This document shows positions 30,936-38,772 of a stretch of DNA of 44,250 nt, one piece after another (within the stretch, counting starts at the first letter, position 1; each line of letters begins with the position of its first letter). A program made the translations under genes and the position numbers. The stretch comes from an uncultured Chloroflexota bacterium (GTDB taxonomy: Bacteria > Chloroflexota > Chloroflexia > Chloroflexales > Roseiflexaceae), in the NCBI GenBank assembly GCA_937876225.1, contig CALFIC010000174.1, positions 1 to 44,250 on the forward strand, read 5' to 3'. The notes below the pieces were generated by a model, which was given only the letters and a program-made list of their open reading frames with translations, searched no databases and had not been told where the DNA came from.

Positions 30936-32120
30936 CTAGCGGTACGACGGTGCGTCCATTTCGCGCAAATCGACATAACTAAAGGTTTGTCCTGAGCGTC
31001 GGAGCGCCGACAAAAACGCTGCTTTGCTATCGATATCGTCAATATTACCAATCCGGATTTCGACGGCACCAGAAGTCACCGTCACGCCATCACGATCGGT
31101 ACGACTCAAATCGGTCACATAGAGCCCAATTGACTCCATCACCTGTTTGACTTTGAGTTGGACGGGGTCAGTGGTGACGACCTGTGGGATGACTGATGGC
31201 GTCAGTGACAGCATGGGGATGCCTTTTTTGGCGCTAGCTGTTCCACTAAACAACTCGTCCCCACTTGCCGACTCCGGCCGCCCTTCTGGCTCCTCAGCTC
31301 CAAATACCTGCAAGAATTCGTGGTACTCGAGGGCCTTGTAATCGTGGCAGGGGGGAATCTCGTTGCCGGCAATCCGTTTGGCCAAATCACCGAAAATCGT
31401 ATTGAATTGCTCGTCCTCGAGGGCCAAGCGACAAGCGTCAGCCAATTCACGCACCCGCCGACTCAACGGAATGCGGGCGAGAATGGGTAATCCGACGGCA
31501 CTGGCATATTTATCTGCCGTATCACTACCATCATCACGGTTGACAATCAAGCCCAGTACCGAAGTAGTCCCACCCATTTCGCGAAAGTAAGCTGCCGCCT
31601 TGGCGATGTTGTTGGCGGCATAGAGTGATTGGCGATCATGCCCCACCACGATGATGACTTGCTCCGCTAGCGAGCGGGCTAATGGGGTGGCAAAGCCGCC
31701 ACACACCACGTCACCGAGGAAGTCCATCACCACATAGTCGAGATTCCATTTGCTCAGCCCGAGTCCTTCGAGGGTTTTAAAGCCCGACGAAATCCCTTGG
31801 CCGCCACAGCCGCGGCCGACTTCGGGACCACCAAGTTCGCAGCCGTACAGCACCGAGCCTGGCTTTAGCTCGCTCCGGAAGATGACGTCACCAACGCTGA
31901 GCTCGTCTTCGCGGCCCTGTTCTTTGAAAATCCGCCACTGTTCACCCAATGTGGGCAACGAATAACCGCCAAACACCGTGTTGCACGAATCGTGTTTGGG
32001 GTCACACCCTAGTTGCAACACGCGATTCCCATCAAATGTGAGGCGTGACGTCAGGTTTGAAGTGAAAAAACTCTTCCCCATGCCGCCTTTGCCATAAATT
32101 GCCAGCATTCGTGGAGCCAT
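30936..32120 (-). CDS. bchX: Chlorophyllide reductase iron protein BchX, with long C-terminal extension
   Basis: The 394-aa product is the NifH-like ATPase that delivers electrons to BchY-BchZ. The P-loop is IYGKGGMGKSF, followed by LGCDPKHDSCNTVFGG. The 4Fe-4S ligands lie in GGPEVGRGCGGQG and FLGDVVCGGFATP, both BchX-specific rather than BchL-like. The NifH-like part ends near residue 290 (YHEFLQVFG). The remaining ~105 residues include an acidic/Ser linker and a folded-looking end (VEIRIGNIDDIDSKAAF.. YVDLREMDAPSYR) reminiscent of FtsQ/POTRA-type C-terminal strands. Proteobacterial BchX lacks this. Start at ATG 32120; a GTG three codons earlier is possible. Confidence 0.96.
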   Translation of the reverse strand: MAPRMLAIYGKGGMGKSFFTSNLTSRLTFDGNRVLQLGCDPKHDSCNTVFGGYSLPTLGEQWRIFKEQGREDELSVGDVIFRSELKPGSVLYGCELGGPEVGRGCGGQGISSGFKTLEGLGLSKWNLDYVVMDFLGDVVCGGFATPLARSLAEQVIIVVGHDRQSLYAANNIAKAAAYFREMGGTTSVLGLIVNRDDGSDTADKYASAVGLPILARIPLSRRVRELADACRLALEDEQFNTIFGDLAKRIAGNEIPPCHDYKALEYHEFLQVFGAEEPEGRPESASGDELFSGTASAKKGIPMLSLTPSVIPQVVTTDPVQLKVKQVMESIGLYVTDLSRTDRDGVTVTSGAVEIRIGNIDDIDSKAAFLSALRRSGQTFSYVDLREMDAPSYR

Positions 32121-32146
32121 AGTTACCACTCAGTTCTAAGCAGACG

Positions 32147-33094
32147 CTACCACGTCAGCAATAATTTGAGACAATTGAGATCAGATAATGCAACCTGATA
32201 CGCTGCCTGGAGGTTGTCAATATGTTGTGTATGGGTCAGCAACGGTGCGACATCTAACTCTCCGTTGACAATCATGTCGCGGCACCGTTGTAAATCCCCG
32301 GGAGCCCACTCTTTGGAAGTCAACAATTGTGCTTGCTTGAGGAAGAGTGGCATGTAGGGTAAATGAATCTCGTCATAGTATCCCAGCAATACTACGCGCC
32401 CATTGGTGGCTAATGTCCCCAAGGTGCTTGTGAGTGCCGCCATACTACCACTGGCTTCGATAATCACCTCGCACGGGGCGATTTTTTGCTCGGTGAGTGA
32501 CTCTGTCCTCACATCGACAATCTGGCTACCTTCGGACAACGCCAAGCGCGACAAGACGCGGTCGACCACCACTACTTCCGCACCACGCGCCAAGGCGATG
32601 CGGGCGGCAATCTGCCCGACTGGCCCTTGCCCAAGTATCAACACCCGTTTGCCGGTAATATCACCGGCAATATCGACACCATGTAATGCCGTGGCTGCCA
32701 AAGCCAACAACACGCCGTGGGTTGGATCCATGCCATCGAGTGTGACGACGCGGGTGTAATCAGCATGGAGGTGGCTCGATTGACCGCCCCACGCCGGATT
32801 GACTCCCTCGTAGCAACGTGCGCCACCCACATAGACCATTGTGCCCATCATTTCGCGAGGGACATTGCTTCCCGTGGCAATAATCCGTCCGACGGTTTCG
32901 TAGCCAGGGATAACGGGGAATTGCAACATCGGGTGCGGCATCTGTCCCGCCAAAAGCATCCGCTCGGTGCCTGCACTAATCGACGTAAAGCATGTTTCAA
33001 TCGTGACATCGTTATCACCTGCCGGAGTGAGTACCACTTCGCGGAGCACGATTTCATTTGCTGCTGGGATAACAACTGCGCGTGCATGTTCCAT
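32147..33094 (-). CDS. bchC: 3-hydroxyethyl bacteriochlorophyllide a dehydrogenase BchC
   Basis: The 315-aa product is an MDR-fold (zinc alcohol dehydrogenase-like) oxidoreductase that oxidises the C3 1-hydroxyethyl group to acetyl on the way to bacteriochlorophyllide a. Seen: ETCFTSISAGTERMLLAG, PVIPGYETVGRI, a Rossmann glycine motif in LILGQGPVGQIAARIAL, acidic VVVVDR after it, and GRVVLLGYYDE. The catalytic zinc ligands of classical ADH are not all present, as usual for BchC. The ATG at 33094 abuts the bchF stop without a gap, so the two are translationally linked. The pairing bchF-bchC fits consecutive modification of the same C3 side chain. Confidence 0.95.
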   Translation of the reverse strand: MEHARAVVIPAANEIVLREVVLTPAGDNDVTIETCFTSISAGTERMLLAGQMPHPMLQFPVIPGYETVGRIIATGSNVPREMMGTMVYVGGARCYEGVNPAWGGQSSHLHADYTRVVTLDGMDPTHGVLLALAATALHGVDIAGDITGKRVLILGQGPVGQIAARIALARGAEVVVVDRVLSRLALSEGSQIVDVRTESLTEQKIAPCEVIIEASGSMAALTSTLGTLATNGRVVLLGYYDEIHLPYMPLFLKQAQLLTSKEWAPGDLQRCRDMIVNGELDVAPLLTHTQHIDNLQAAYQVALSDLNCLKLLLTW

Positions 33095-33562
33095 TTAGCC
33101 TTGTTCCTGTCGTGCTAATCGGCGTTGTTGCCCTGCCATAATTCCGCGGCGGATAAATTGGGCGCAATTAATCAGGTAGGTGGCATAGGCGCAAAGCATG
33201 GTTGCCATTATTGCGTCGTCGCTCCAGCCCCACCAGCGCACCAAAAAATAGATATTATGGGTCACGATTGCGATGGCGTTGCCTACGTCTTCCCAAAAGA
33301 ACTCTTTGGCCAAAAAATAATGACCAAAAATTTCTTTCTCCCAAATCATTCCAGTAATGGTAATAGCCCATAACAGTGAGATTTTGATCAAAATACTCAC
33401 GTTGGCCGCAGCATATCCGTTGCCTCCGTGCCATGCGCGGTACACCAAAATCACACTCACAATAAACGCAATGAACTGGGTCGGCGCAAGTACCGCTTGG
33501 ACTTTCGTCCAGATACTCGTATCGCGTAAGCGTAATTGTTCAGGGGTATATTGGAGTGTCAT
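33095..33562 (-). CDS. bchF: 2-vinyl (3-vinyl) bacteriochlorophyllide hydratase BchF
   Basis: The 155-aa product hydrates the C3-vinyl group of (bacterio)chlorophyllide a to 1-hydroxyethyl. It is a small membrane protein with about four helices: VQAVLAPTQFIAFIVSVILVYRA (split here by family motif TPEQLRLRD before it), ILIKISLLWAITITGMIWEKE, the conserved FFWEDVGNAIAIVTHNIYFL and MLCAYATYLINCAQF. These match the BchF pattern 'IWEK..G.YF....FWEDV'. ATG 33562 has AGGAAG upstream; the longer in-frame start adds a non-family leader. First gene of the bchF-C-X-DUF169-small-membrane unit. A TATAAT-containing palindrome lies 39 bp upstream of the start. Confidence 0.94.
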   Translation of the reverse strand: MTLQYTPEQLRLRDTSIWTKVQAVLAPTQFIAFIVSVILVYRAWHGGNGYAAANVSILIKISLLWAITITGMIWEKEIFGHYFLAKEFFWEDVGNAIAIVTHNIYFLVRWWGWSDDAIMATMLCAYATYLINCAQFIRRGIMAGQQRRLARQEQG

Positions 33563-33600
33563 GTACTTCCTAAATGGGTTGAAGGCAATGTGTATACATA

Positions 33601-33612
33601 CGATTATAATCG
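33601..33612 (-). promoter_or_regulatory. Palindrome CGATTATAATCG, likely -10/operator of bchF
   Basis: A perfect 12-bp palindrome contains TATAAT and lies 39 bp before bchF. Its 10-bp core GATTATAATC is identical to a palindrome upstream of the MerR-B12 regulator (39302-39313). No good -35 is seen, which fits an activator- or repressor-controlled promoter. A second inverted repeat, GCGCAGA-TG-TCTGCGC (33681-33696), stands further upstream. Confidence 0.5.
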
Positions 33613-33701
33613 CCACGGTTTTTTAATAAAGTATGCAATAGGTACACAAAATCTGTATCTTTGCAATATCACAACGAAATGCGCAGATGTCTGCGCCGCA
33701 C

Positions 33702-33740
33702 AAAAAAAGCACTGCACTCCAACTACTGTAGGAGTGCAGT
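33702..33740 (-). terminator. Rho-independent terminator of bchG
   Basis: ACTGCACTCC (33711-33720) pairs with GGAGTGCAGT (33731-33740). The minus strand then reads GCTTTTTTT. It lies 30 bp after the bchG stop and isolates bchG from bchF. Confidence 0.93.
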
Positions 33741-33769
33741 ACGGCGTGCAGGATAATCTGAGGTAGCGA

Positions 33770-34693
33770 CTAGGGACGAATTCCTACCGCCGATACAATC
33801 ATACATATAACAAAAATCATGACCCCACTTGCGTTGTAGTAAATGGCACGGGCTCGTGGATCGGTCATTTGTAAAAACTTCCGTTGGGTCGGTATTTGGC
33901 CTAATGTCAGGAGAAACATGAGAATTGCCGAAACCGTGTGACCACTATAAAACATATATATTGCTGCAATGAGCAACGCGATATCAATCGTAATCACGGC
34001 GCTCATGGCAGCCCAGTCAGCACCCATTTGCGCAGGAATCGATTTGATTCCCATCAGGCGGTCGCCTTCGATGCTTTTGAAGTCATTAATTGTCATAATG
34101 CCGTGGGCACCGAGTGAGTAAAGTCCTGCCAATAACAGACTACCACCGGTCATATGCGCAAATGCTAAATGCCCTGCAACCCATGGTAATCCTTCATACG
34201 AAATGGATACCAGGGCATTGCCAATCCAGCCGAGTTTTTTGGCACGCAATGGTTCTGCGCTATAAATCACGGCAAATAACATTCCGACCAGGGTTATATA
34301 GACGACTTGCATCCCAAAAAACAACGATAACGCCAGCCCAACGACGGTAAGGACGGCTATGGTCACAAATACGTGGCGATAGGTGACGAGCCCGGCAGGA
34401 ATCGGGCGTTGCGGCTCATTGATTGCGTCGACTTCGCGGTCGCAGTATTCATTGATGACCTGCGATAATCCACACAGGATTGGACCCGCCATCAGTGCAC
34501 CGAGGGCAATTTTTGACACGGTGACAAATTCAAAATGAGTGGTTCCGGATGCAATCGTGCCACAAATAAAGGCAATTGTTGGTGGGAACCACGTCACGGG
34601 TTTCATTAACGCAATTGAGCGTGCGAGTAACGTCCGCATTGTGAGTGCTTCTTTGGGTGTGGTACTGGGTGATGCTGATTGTTCTGCAGCCAT
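33770..34693 (-). CDS. bchG: Bacteriochlorophyll synthase BchG (geranylgeranyl/phytyl transferase)
   Basis: The 307-aa UbiA-superfamily prenyltransferase attaches the isoprenoid alcohol to C17 propionate of bacteriochlorophyllide a, the last step before pigment-protein assembly. Seen: the substrate-binding motif NEYCDREVDAINEPQRPIPA (polyprenyl diphosphate and Mg site), the start ALMKPVTWFPPTIAFICG, the second Asp-rich motif in IMTINDFKSIEGDRLMGIKS, and about nine hydrophobic helices. It is a single-gene unit: pufC terminator upstream and its own terminator downstream. GAGGAGC precedes ATG 34693. A short palindrome CGATTAATCG (34785-34794) lies ~95 bp upstream. Confidence 0.95.
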   Translation of the reverse strand: MAAEQSASPSTTPKEALTMRTLLARSIALMKPVTWFPPTIAFICGTIASGTTHFEFVTVSKIALGALMAGPILCGLSQVINEYCDREVDAINEPQRPIPAGLVTYRHVFVTIAVLTVVGLALSLFFGMQVVYITLVGMLFAVIYSAEPLRAKKLGWIGNALVSISYEGLPWVAGHLAFAHMTGGSLLLAGLYSLGAHGIMTINDFKSIEGDRLMGIKSIPAQMGADWAAMSAVITIDIALLIAAIYMFYSGHTVSAILMFLLTLGQIPTQRKFLQMTDPRARAIYYNASGVMIFVICMIVSAVGIRP

Positions 34694-34854
34694 GGAGTGC
34701 TCCTCACAAGCAGTGCAAATGTACGTGCATGCGCACGACTGAAATTACCTCAATCATACCAAATTATGGTGATGTAAAAAATCCCGATTAATCGTGTGAT
34801 TGAGTCTGAGTGAATTATACGGTAAATTGGGAATTGTTCCAATGTGTGTAAATC

Positions 34855-34903
34855 ACAAAAAACGAGTCGTGCAGTAGCGTTATGCGTTGCTACACGACTC
34901 GTT
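34855..34903 (-). terminator. Terminator of the puf operon
   Basis: An 11-bp stem (AACGAGTCGTG 34861-34871 with CACGACTCGTT 34893-34903) can be extended inward. On the minus strand it is followed by six T. It lies ~29 bp after the pufC stop. Confidence 0.93.
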
Positions 34904-34931
34904 TTCGGTATTTTACGATCGTATACGGAGG

Positions 34932-35870
34932 TTATGGGGCACTTGACGTGGTTGACAATACATCAGGTACTTGACCTGCTTTGGCTGCCCCTGGTGGTAC
35001 CGTATTGCCTTGGTGACACATCCAGCATGACGGAGTTTGGTTCGCCATAATTGGGCTGTACGAATTGTTGATGTGCTTGGCCATCTGCAACATCCAAATC
35101 GCATGTTGCTTTTGGTCGCGGCCACCGTCTTTGACGCCAGTGGCGGGGAAGTAGCGTGCGTTGTGACAGAAGGTACACCCTTGGCCAAGGCTCAAATTCA
35201 TGTGGTACATGGTGTTTTGATTGAGCTCAACCTCATCCAATGATTTGGTTTCGACACCCGTGATTACCAAGCCACCGGGGTATTCGCGATCGAGCGGCAA
35301 GCGGTAATCGTTGGGCAAGGTGTTTTGGATCTGGGTGGGGTATGTCTCGAACTTGGGCTTGCCGTTGTGGCAGGTCGCACAGGTAATGTTGTACCCACCA
35401 ACTGATACGGGTAATTTGCTGACGAATGAGCGATTGAGGTCGCCACTCATCAACATCATTGCGCGTGCTTTAACCTTGTTGGGGTTACTGTCATCGGCAA
35501 AGTTATTGATGTTGTGGCAGTAGCTACAATCGACTTTGAGCCCACCAGCGACTTGTGCAACCATGTAGTTGGAAATCTGCTTGGTGTTCCATCCCTTGAG
35601 GATTTGGACGTTTTGTGGTTGTTCGTGTTCCTTGATGTACTTCTGCATGGCCGCCAATGATTCCGGCTTGAGATGATTCCCCGCTGGGTTGTACTTGTTG
35701 TATACCGCTGACTCAGGGATGGGTTTGGGTGCCGGTGGCTGGACAATCCACCAAATCCACCAGAATGCAACGATGCTCAAAACCATGGTTATCGCAGCTA
35801 CTGATCCAGCCACGAGATTGTATTTGACATCATCATTCAGTGGTGGGAAGGCGCGTTGCTGTTGCGACAT
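34932..35870 (-). CDS. pufC: Reaction-centre tetrahaem cytochrome c subunit PufC
   Basis: The 312-aa product re-reduces the photo-oxidised special pair from outside the membrane. One N-terminal helix (VAGSVAAITMVLSIVAFWWIWW) acts as an uncleaved anchor. It lacks a lipobox, unlike many proteobacterial PufC. Four c-type haem sites are visible: CSYCH, CATCH, CTFCH and CWMCH. Met residues placed before these motifs (for example YMVAQVAGG, RAMMLMSGD, MYHMNLSLG, WMLQMAKH) are candidate sixth ligands, as in the family. Last gene of pufBA-LM-C. AGAGGAAC precedes ATG 35870. Confidence 0.97.
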   Translation of the reverse strand: MSQQQRAFPPLNDDVKYNLVAGSVAAITMVLSIVAFWWIWWIVQPPAPKPIPESAVYNKYNPAGNHLKPESLAAMQKYIKEHEQPQNVQILKGWNTKQISNYMVAQVAGGLKVDCSYCHNINNFADDSNPNKVKARAMMLMSGDLNRSFVSKLPVSVGGYNITCATCHNGKPKFETYPTQIQNTLPNDYRLPLDREYPGGLVITGVETKSLDEVELNQNTMYHMNLSLGQGCTFCHNARYFPATGVKDGGRDQKQHAIWMLQMAKHINNSYSPIMANQTPSCWMCHQGNTVPPGAAKAGQVPDVLSTTSSAP

Positions 35871-35944
35871 TCTGTGTTCCTCTCGCGCAGATGCTTCATT
35901 CGTAATTGCACGAGCGCACTATGGTGAGTAGTGCGCTGGTACGC

Positions 35945-37864
35945 TTACTTACTGAAGACATACTGCGACCAATCTTCTGTGGACATTGGCGCGACAATGT
36001 GTGCGTGTTGAGCCCATACAAACCAGTTGTCGACAAGCGTGCCGCTGATGAGGATTCCTAGTGCTGCGGTAATCCCACACAGTGCTGCAAACCACCATGC
36101 CCACAAGTGAATGTTGTATGAATTTGCATTGAATCCCATCGTCCAGCGCCAGAACAACTGTGCTCGATGCGTCCCTGAGCCTTCCATCACCATCTCGTCG
36201 ATTTCGCGCTCGGCACCCCACTTCGAGGTGGCCACAATCGTGGCACCGTGGATTGCCAAAATAAGGACAGAACCTAACAAGAAGAAGATCGAAATCATAT
36301 GGAACGGGTTGTAATAAATGTTGCCGACTTGGAGATTGACGTAGTTTGTCCAGTCCAATATCGCCCGGAAGCCTTGGCCTGGCGCATCGGCCCAGTAGCC
36401 ACGCACCACTGGTCGAATCAAGTAAATCGTGAAGTAGATGAACAATGCTGACCAGAAACCGATGGCCAAATGAGGCGCCAAACCGGTTTTGCGGGCACGC
36501 TCGTACAAGCGCGCATACCATGCCAGCACCGAAATGTGCAAGAAGAATGTGGCAACGAGATAATCACCACCCTCATACCACGGCACATTCCAAGATAAAC
36601 CATATTTGGTGGCTGGGGGCATTACTGCCAAATTCCAGAATTCACGCGCGAAATTAATTGGTGAATAACCGACTTGGTGCATGTAACTCTGCAAGATGAT
36701 AAAGGCACAGATGGCAAAGGCAAATACACCGATGACACCCCACACCCCCACATAAATCGGCAATACGCGGCCGCTCCCAAACAAGCGATCCATCAGATTG
36801 ACATATGCAGGGCTCCCAATCGTCCCTTCAAGTCCTTGGACTGATTCGGCTGCGATTAAATCGGGCTCTGGGTTGAGTTTATCGCTCCGGCGTGAAAACA
36901 CTAACCCGGCGCCTACGAACATCAATCCAGCACCTGCACCACTCCAGACCGGGATGCGGTCCCAGAAGGCCCAGAAGCCGTTCCAGTCATGCACCAGTGG
37001 TCCTGAAATGAAGATACACACGTTGGCAAACAAGACTGATGCCGCACCTGCCCAATATGCCAACCGGTGAATGCCGATTTCGCCGATACTATAGCCTACA
37101 ATGTTGCGCCAAAATACGTCGACATTGTGCTCATTGACCGGACGACGAGCTGCACTCAAAATAGCTGATCCGTGCATGTGCAAGAATAACGTTGAGGCAA
37201 ATAATAACGATACACCAATCGCATGGAACGGATTATAGAAGAAGTTGTAGTACTGATACCCGATGTTGGATAACCAGTCGAGGTGGTGCGTAATCCCCAA
37301 TGGGAATCCATTCCCCCACGCTCCCATTGCAATCGGTCGCAGGATTTGTAACGTCACCCATGACGATACCACCGCACCAAAGGCAATTGGTATTTCTAAC
37401 CCCATCCGCAACTTCAAGCTGATATCAACTTGACGAAGCATCCAACTCACAAATGCGATAGTGGTAAATGCCACTGTCCATTGCCAAGCAAAACCTGGCT
37501 GTCCCCATGCAACAATGTGCAACCCCGCACTAATCGGCGGTGGCTCTAGTGCCGTTGCTAATGGATTGAAACTTTTCTCGAGAAAGAATACTTGGTAGAA
37601 ATAGCCAAGCATCCCTAACACAATACCGACAATTGCGGTACCGCCAAAAAACCCGACATAAAATGGTCCTACCCAGAAATCCAAGGGATCATGCCCAAAG
37701 ATTTTTTCGGCTAAGGTGCCACCTTGGCGTTTGTAGCGCGCTTCCATTACCTCAAAACTAATCTCGGTGGCGCGGGGGCCTGCGCCTGTCGAGCTCTCTG
37801 AAGCCATTGAAGTGCGATACTCGCCATCGGGTTGCAGCAGTGGCTTTTGTGGCGCATCAGACAT
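35945..37864 (-). CDS. pufLM: Fused photosynthetic reaction centre subunits L and M (PufLM)
   Basis: One 639-aa frame carries both type II reaction-centre subunits. Residues ~40-320 are L: His in THHLDW (194, accessory pigment), YNPFH (214, special pair), HMHGS (231) and GIHRL (266, iron). A ~40-residue linker (RRSDKLNPEPDLIAAES..) leads to M (~360-639): YNPFH (522, special pair), AIHGATI (539) and NIHLW (586, iron). Where purple-bacterial M has His in PHIDW, this reads AILDW, losing the accessory bacteriochlorophyll ligand. This agrees with the three-bacteriopheophytin centre of Chloroflexi. The L/M fusion is known from Roseiflexus-type phototrophs. No H subunit is expected. ATG 37864 was used; GTG 37873 is possible. 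Confidence 0.97.
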   Translation of the reverse strand: MSDAPQKPLLQPDGEYRTSMASESSTGAGPRATEISFEVMEARYKRQGGTLAEKIFGHDPLDFWVGPFYVGFFGGTAIVGIVLGMLGYFYQVFFLEKSFNPLATALEPPPISAGLHIVAWGQPGFAWQWTVAFTTIAFVSWMLRQVDISLKLRMGLEIPIAFGAVVSSWVTLQILRPIAMGAWGNGFPLGITHHLDWLSNIGYQYYNFFYNPFHAIGVSLLFASTLFLHMHGSAILSAARRPVNEHNVDVFWRNIVGYSIGEIGIHRLAYWAGAASVLFANVCIFISGPLVHDWNGFWAFWDRIPVWSGAGAGLMFVGAGLVFSRRSDKLNPEPDLIAAESVQGLEGTIGSPAYVNLMDRLFGSGRVLPIYVGVWGVIGVFAFAICAFIILQSYMHQVGYSPINFAREFWNLAVMPPATKYGLSWNVPWYEGGDYLVATFFLHISVLAWYARLYERARKTGLAPHLAIGFWSALFIYFTIYLIRPVVRGYWADAPGQGFRAILDWTNYVNLQVGNIYYNPFHMISIFFLLGSVLILAIHGATIVATSKWGAEREIDEMVMEGSGTHRAQLFWRWTMGFNANSYNIHLWAWWFAALCGITAALGILISGTLVDNWFVWAQHAHIVAPMSTEDWSQYVFSK

Positions 37865-37958
37865 CGCAGACACTCGCTTTCTAGCGTGTGGCAGAGTTTA
37901 ATAAGCAGCTGCCGTCTCACCACGGGCTAATTACGTTCATTCCCAATGAGATAAGTAA

Positions 37959-37987
37959 GCGGGTCGAACGGCTTCCGCTCGACCCGC
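37959..37987 (-). promoter_or_regulatory. GC-rich stem-loop between pufA and pufLM
   Basis: GCGGGTCGAACGG (37959-37971) pairs with CCGCTCGACCCGC (37975-37987), 12 of 13 positions, around a 3-nt loop. It resembles the pufBA-pufL intercistronic hairpin of purple bacteria, which stabilises the pufBA message and raises antenna over reaction-centre output. Here that is inference from position and shape. Confidence 0.75.
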
Positions 37988-38016
37988 CGCGCTCGACGTA
38001 TCGCGTCGAATGCTAA

Positions 38017-38157
38017 TTACTTGCCGAGTGCGCCGAAAATAACGCTGTACTTGTCTGAACTCAAAACCACGAAGTGGTTCAACAATCCCATCACAATTCC
38101 CAATAACATCGCAAGCACTACCGCAGTGCGGAATTCAATTGGTCGACTGGGCAACAT
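38017..38157 (-). CDS. pufA: Light-harvesting complex alpha polypeptide PufA
   Basis: The 46-aa single-helix antenna apoprotein reads MLPSRPIEFRTAVVLAML.., with the bacteriochlorophyll-ligating His in LLNHFVVLSSDKY. The R-T-(A/S)-V-V start of the helix and the HF(I/V)VLSS segment match Chloroflexus/Roseiflexus alpha chains. The C-tail (YSVIFGALGK) is short and lacks the Trp often found there. It lies 56 bp after pufB. A GTGAGGG ribosome site precedes ATG 38157. It forms the alpha/beta ring around the reaction centre together with PufB. Confidence 0.95.
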   Translation of the reverse strand: MLPSRPIEFRTAVVLAMLLGIVMGLLNHFVVLSSDKYSVIFGALGK

Positions 38158-38213
38158 AACATTCCCTCACTTCATCTGCACTGATAAGCCCTGCAGCTAT
38201 CAGTATCCAAATT

Positions 38214-38378
38214 TTAGAACCAGGGCTTCCATGACCAGATCAAAATGTGGGCTACCAGCGCAATTGCGCCGAAACCGTACATGGTCTTGACGACGATTCC
38301 GTGTACCATCCATTCTTCATTGGTGAACAGTGATTGCCACTGTGCTGGCACCAAATCATTGTTAGGTTTGTCTGCCAT
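38214..38378 (-). CDS. pufB: Light-harvesting complex beta polypeptide PufB
   Basis: The 54-aa single-helix antenna apoprotein begins MADKPNNDLVPAQWQSLFTN, with two His: one in EEWMVHGIVVK at the helix entry and the ligand His in ALVAHILIWSWKPWF at the C-terminal end. The A..H....W..KPW pattern is the classic beta-chain signature, and the extra N-terminal His fits a second (B800-type) pigment site. First gene of the puf operon. AGAGGGGGTG precedes ATG 38378, and a consensus promoter lies ~135 bp upstream. Confidence 0.96.
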   Translation of the reverse strand: MADKPNNDLVPAQWQSLFTNEEWMVHGIVVKTMYGFGAIALVAHILIWSWKPWF

Positions 38379-38515
38379 CGTTGTCACCCCCTCTCACTGC
38401 ATCGTATGCCGGCGTTCATTTCCGACTAATGAATTGCCCCCAAGTTGCTCGCCGTGCGCTCTCAGCTCGTCACTTGTTGCGCTTCAGTTTTCTCTTCTTG
38501 GTAGGACTTGACAGG

Positions 38516-38545
38516 ATTATAGCGACTATTATTTGCTATTGTCAA
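38516..38545 (-). promoter_or_regulatory. Consensus sigma-70-type promoter of pufBALMC
   Basis: On the minus strand TTGACA (38545-38540) and TATAAT (38521-38516) are both exact, with an 18-bp spacer. The predicted start near 38509 gives a ~130-nt leader before pufB. TTGACA..TGTCAA symmetry (38508-38513 with 38540-38545) and ATAGC..GCTAT arms inside the promoter suggest operator overlap. Confidence 0.75.
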
Positions 38546-38564
38546 TTGTTTTTTTTACGCAAAT

Positions 38565-38592
38565 CGTACATGTTAAGTATGCAAAATGTGTA
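38565..38592. promoter_or_regulatory. Half-sites upstream of the puf promoter resembling the MerR-B12 gene operator
   Basis: CGTACATGTT (38565-38574) and AAAATGTGTA (38583-38592) each match 8 of 10 bases of the two arms of the palindrome at 39327-39348, in everted order with an 8-bp gap. They lie ~20-47 bp upstream of the puf -35. Inferred candidate binding sites. Confidence 0.35.
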
Positions 38593-38672
38593 CAGTCTGT
38601 AGAATTGTTTGCGAAAACTGGTTTGTTGGTGAATTGTGCTCCCTTTTACCGTCAATGTGCTTCCTTTTATCT

Positions 38673-38772
38673 GTAGTAATGAATCTGTATCGCTGAATCA
38701 TGATAGAGAAGCGTAATAACCGTCTTTATTTCTACCGACTCTGTACTACAAAAAATACAGATTCATTACTAC
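38673..38772. repeat. Perfect 17-bp inverted repeat with 66-nt loop
   Basis: GTAGTAATGAATCTGTA (38673-38689) is the exact reverse complement of 38756-38772. The right arm is followed by GTTTTTT on the plus strand. It could be a structured small RNA ending in a terminator, a MITE-like remnant or a regulatory stem. No open frame inside. Confidence 0.75.
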
